The notes beneath the pieces were generated by a model, which saw only the letters and a program-made list of their open reading frames with translations, did not search any database and was not told the origin of the DNA. Positions 63,651 to 64,000 of a stretch of DNA of 64,000 nucleotides are shown here, in pieces; position 1 is the stretch's first letter, and each line of letters starts with the position of its first letter. Source of the stretch: Microbacterium hominis (lineage in GTDB: Bacteria; Actinomycetota; Actinomycetes; Actinomycetales; Microbacteriaceae); assembly GCF_013282805.1 (NCBI RefSeq), contig NZ_CP054038.1, positions 3,410,001 to 3,474,000 of the forward strand, read 5' to 3'. A program made the translations under genes and the position numbers.

Positions 63651-64000
63651 GCACTGCAACCGACACGTACAAGATCGCCGTCATCGGCGCAGGCGGCAAG
63701 ATGGGTATGCGCGTGTCCAACAACCTCGCACGGACCGACCACACCGTCTGGTACGTCGAGAACTCCCCCGCCGGACAGCAGCGCACCATCGACGCCGGTC
63801 GCGAGCTGACGGATGCCGCCACCGCCGTCTCCGACGCCGACATCGTCGTGCTCGCCGTGCCCGACCTGGCGCTCGGCCCGGTCACCGCCGACCTCGTGCC
63901 GCAGATGAAGGCCGGCGCGATCGTGCTGACCCTCGACCCCGCCGCCGCGTACGCGGGCCTTCTCACCACACGCGCCGACGTGATCCAGGCTGTCGCCCAC
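63647..64000 (+). CDS. 6-phosphogluconate-dehydrogenase-like NAD-binding protein, N-terminal part
   Basis: The first 118 residues only; the gene runs off the right edge. YKIAVIGAGGKMGMRVSNNLART is a Rossmann NAD(P) loop, and DADIVVLAVPDLALGPVTADLVPQMKAGAIVLTLDPAAAYAG follows the pattern of beta-hydroxyacid and phosphogluconate-type dehydrogenases. GTG 63647 overlaps the previous stop. It probably oxidises an intermediate of the kinase/isomerase pathway; ketol-acid or prephenate dehydrogenase-like members are less likely. Confidence 0.8.
   Translation, partial: MSTATDTYKIAVIGAGGKMGMRVSNNLARTDHTVWYVENSPAGQQRTIDAGRELTDAATAVSDADIVVLAVPDLALGPVTADLVPQMKAGAIVLTLDPAAAYAGLLTTRADVIQAVAH

Overview
The window is high-GC actinobacterial chromosome, most like Microbacterium or a close Microbacteriaceae relative. 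The support is codon use, the gene families, the many 4-base ATGA/GTGA start-stop overlaps, apparent leaderless promoters, and a very frequent GGATGCC/GGCATCC word. It is a dense carbohydrate-utilisation region. I see no rRNA, tRNA, CRISPR array, transposase, integrase or phage gene. Both ends cut through genes.

Layout. (1) 1-3047: end of a GH27 alpha-galactosidase and a GH127 beta-L-arabinofuranosidase. (2) 3048-7604: LacI-type operators, then Gfo/Idh dehydrogenase, DUF993 aldolase-like protein, sugar-phosphate isomerase/epimerase and an alpha/beta hydrolase. (3) 7730-9788: two tandem LacI regulators. (4) 9872-15683: an operon behind another LacI-type operator (Gfo/Idh, SDR, KdgD, enolase-superfamily dehydratase, 2-oxoglutarate-semialdehyde dehydrogenase), reading as an oxidative sugar-acid route to 2-oxoglutarate. 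(5) 15694-21437: glycerate kinase, galE, a GalR-like LacI and divergent galT-galK. (6) 21578-22414: a lone hydrolase, followed by a repeat-rich convergent gap. (7) 22700-29365: TetR-controlled beta-glucoside module (MFS, PAP2, GH3; divergent tetR and carboxylesterase). (8) 29378-35945: luciferase-like monooxygenase, solitary DNA methyltransferase coupled to lplA, monoglyceride-lipase-like hydrolase, marR-MFS exporter. (9) 35954-50060: a second, paralogous TetR divergent from a long run of genes encoding a peptide-type ABC importer, GH3, serine hydrolase, GH43 and GH78. (10) 50293-54049: padR-sulfatase-MFS. (11) 54163-64000: a region with a GntR gene and two copies of one 15-base operator, carrying DUF1593 protein, nucleoside hydrolase, alditol oxidase, aldo/keto reductase, dihydroxyacetone-kinase-like kinase, RpiB-like and TIM-like isomerases, another isomerase/epimerase and a 6PGDH-like dehydrogenase.

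Together the genes import and hydrolyse plant-derived glycans (galactosides, arabinosides, beta-glucosides, xylosides, rhamnosides, sulfated or esterified glycans) and send the sugars into the Leloir pathway, an oxidative pathway and a kinase/isomerase pathway. The most promising undescribed system is region 11, where an identical operator links nucleoside-hydrolase-like enzymes to a tetrulose-like kinase/isomerase operon. Region 2 is a second uncharacterised pathway.

Three genes need a single extra base in a G or C run to read correctly (one of them twice), which looks like homopolymer undercalling in the assembly rather than real gene decay.
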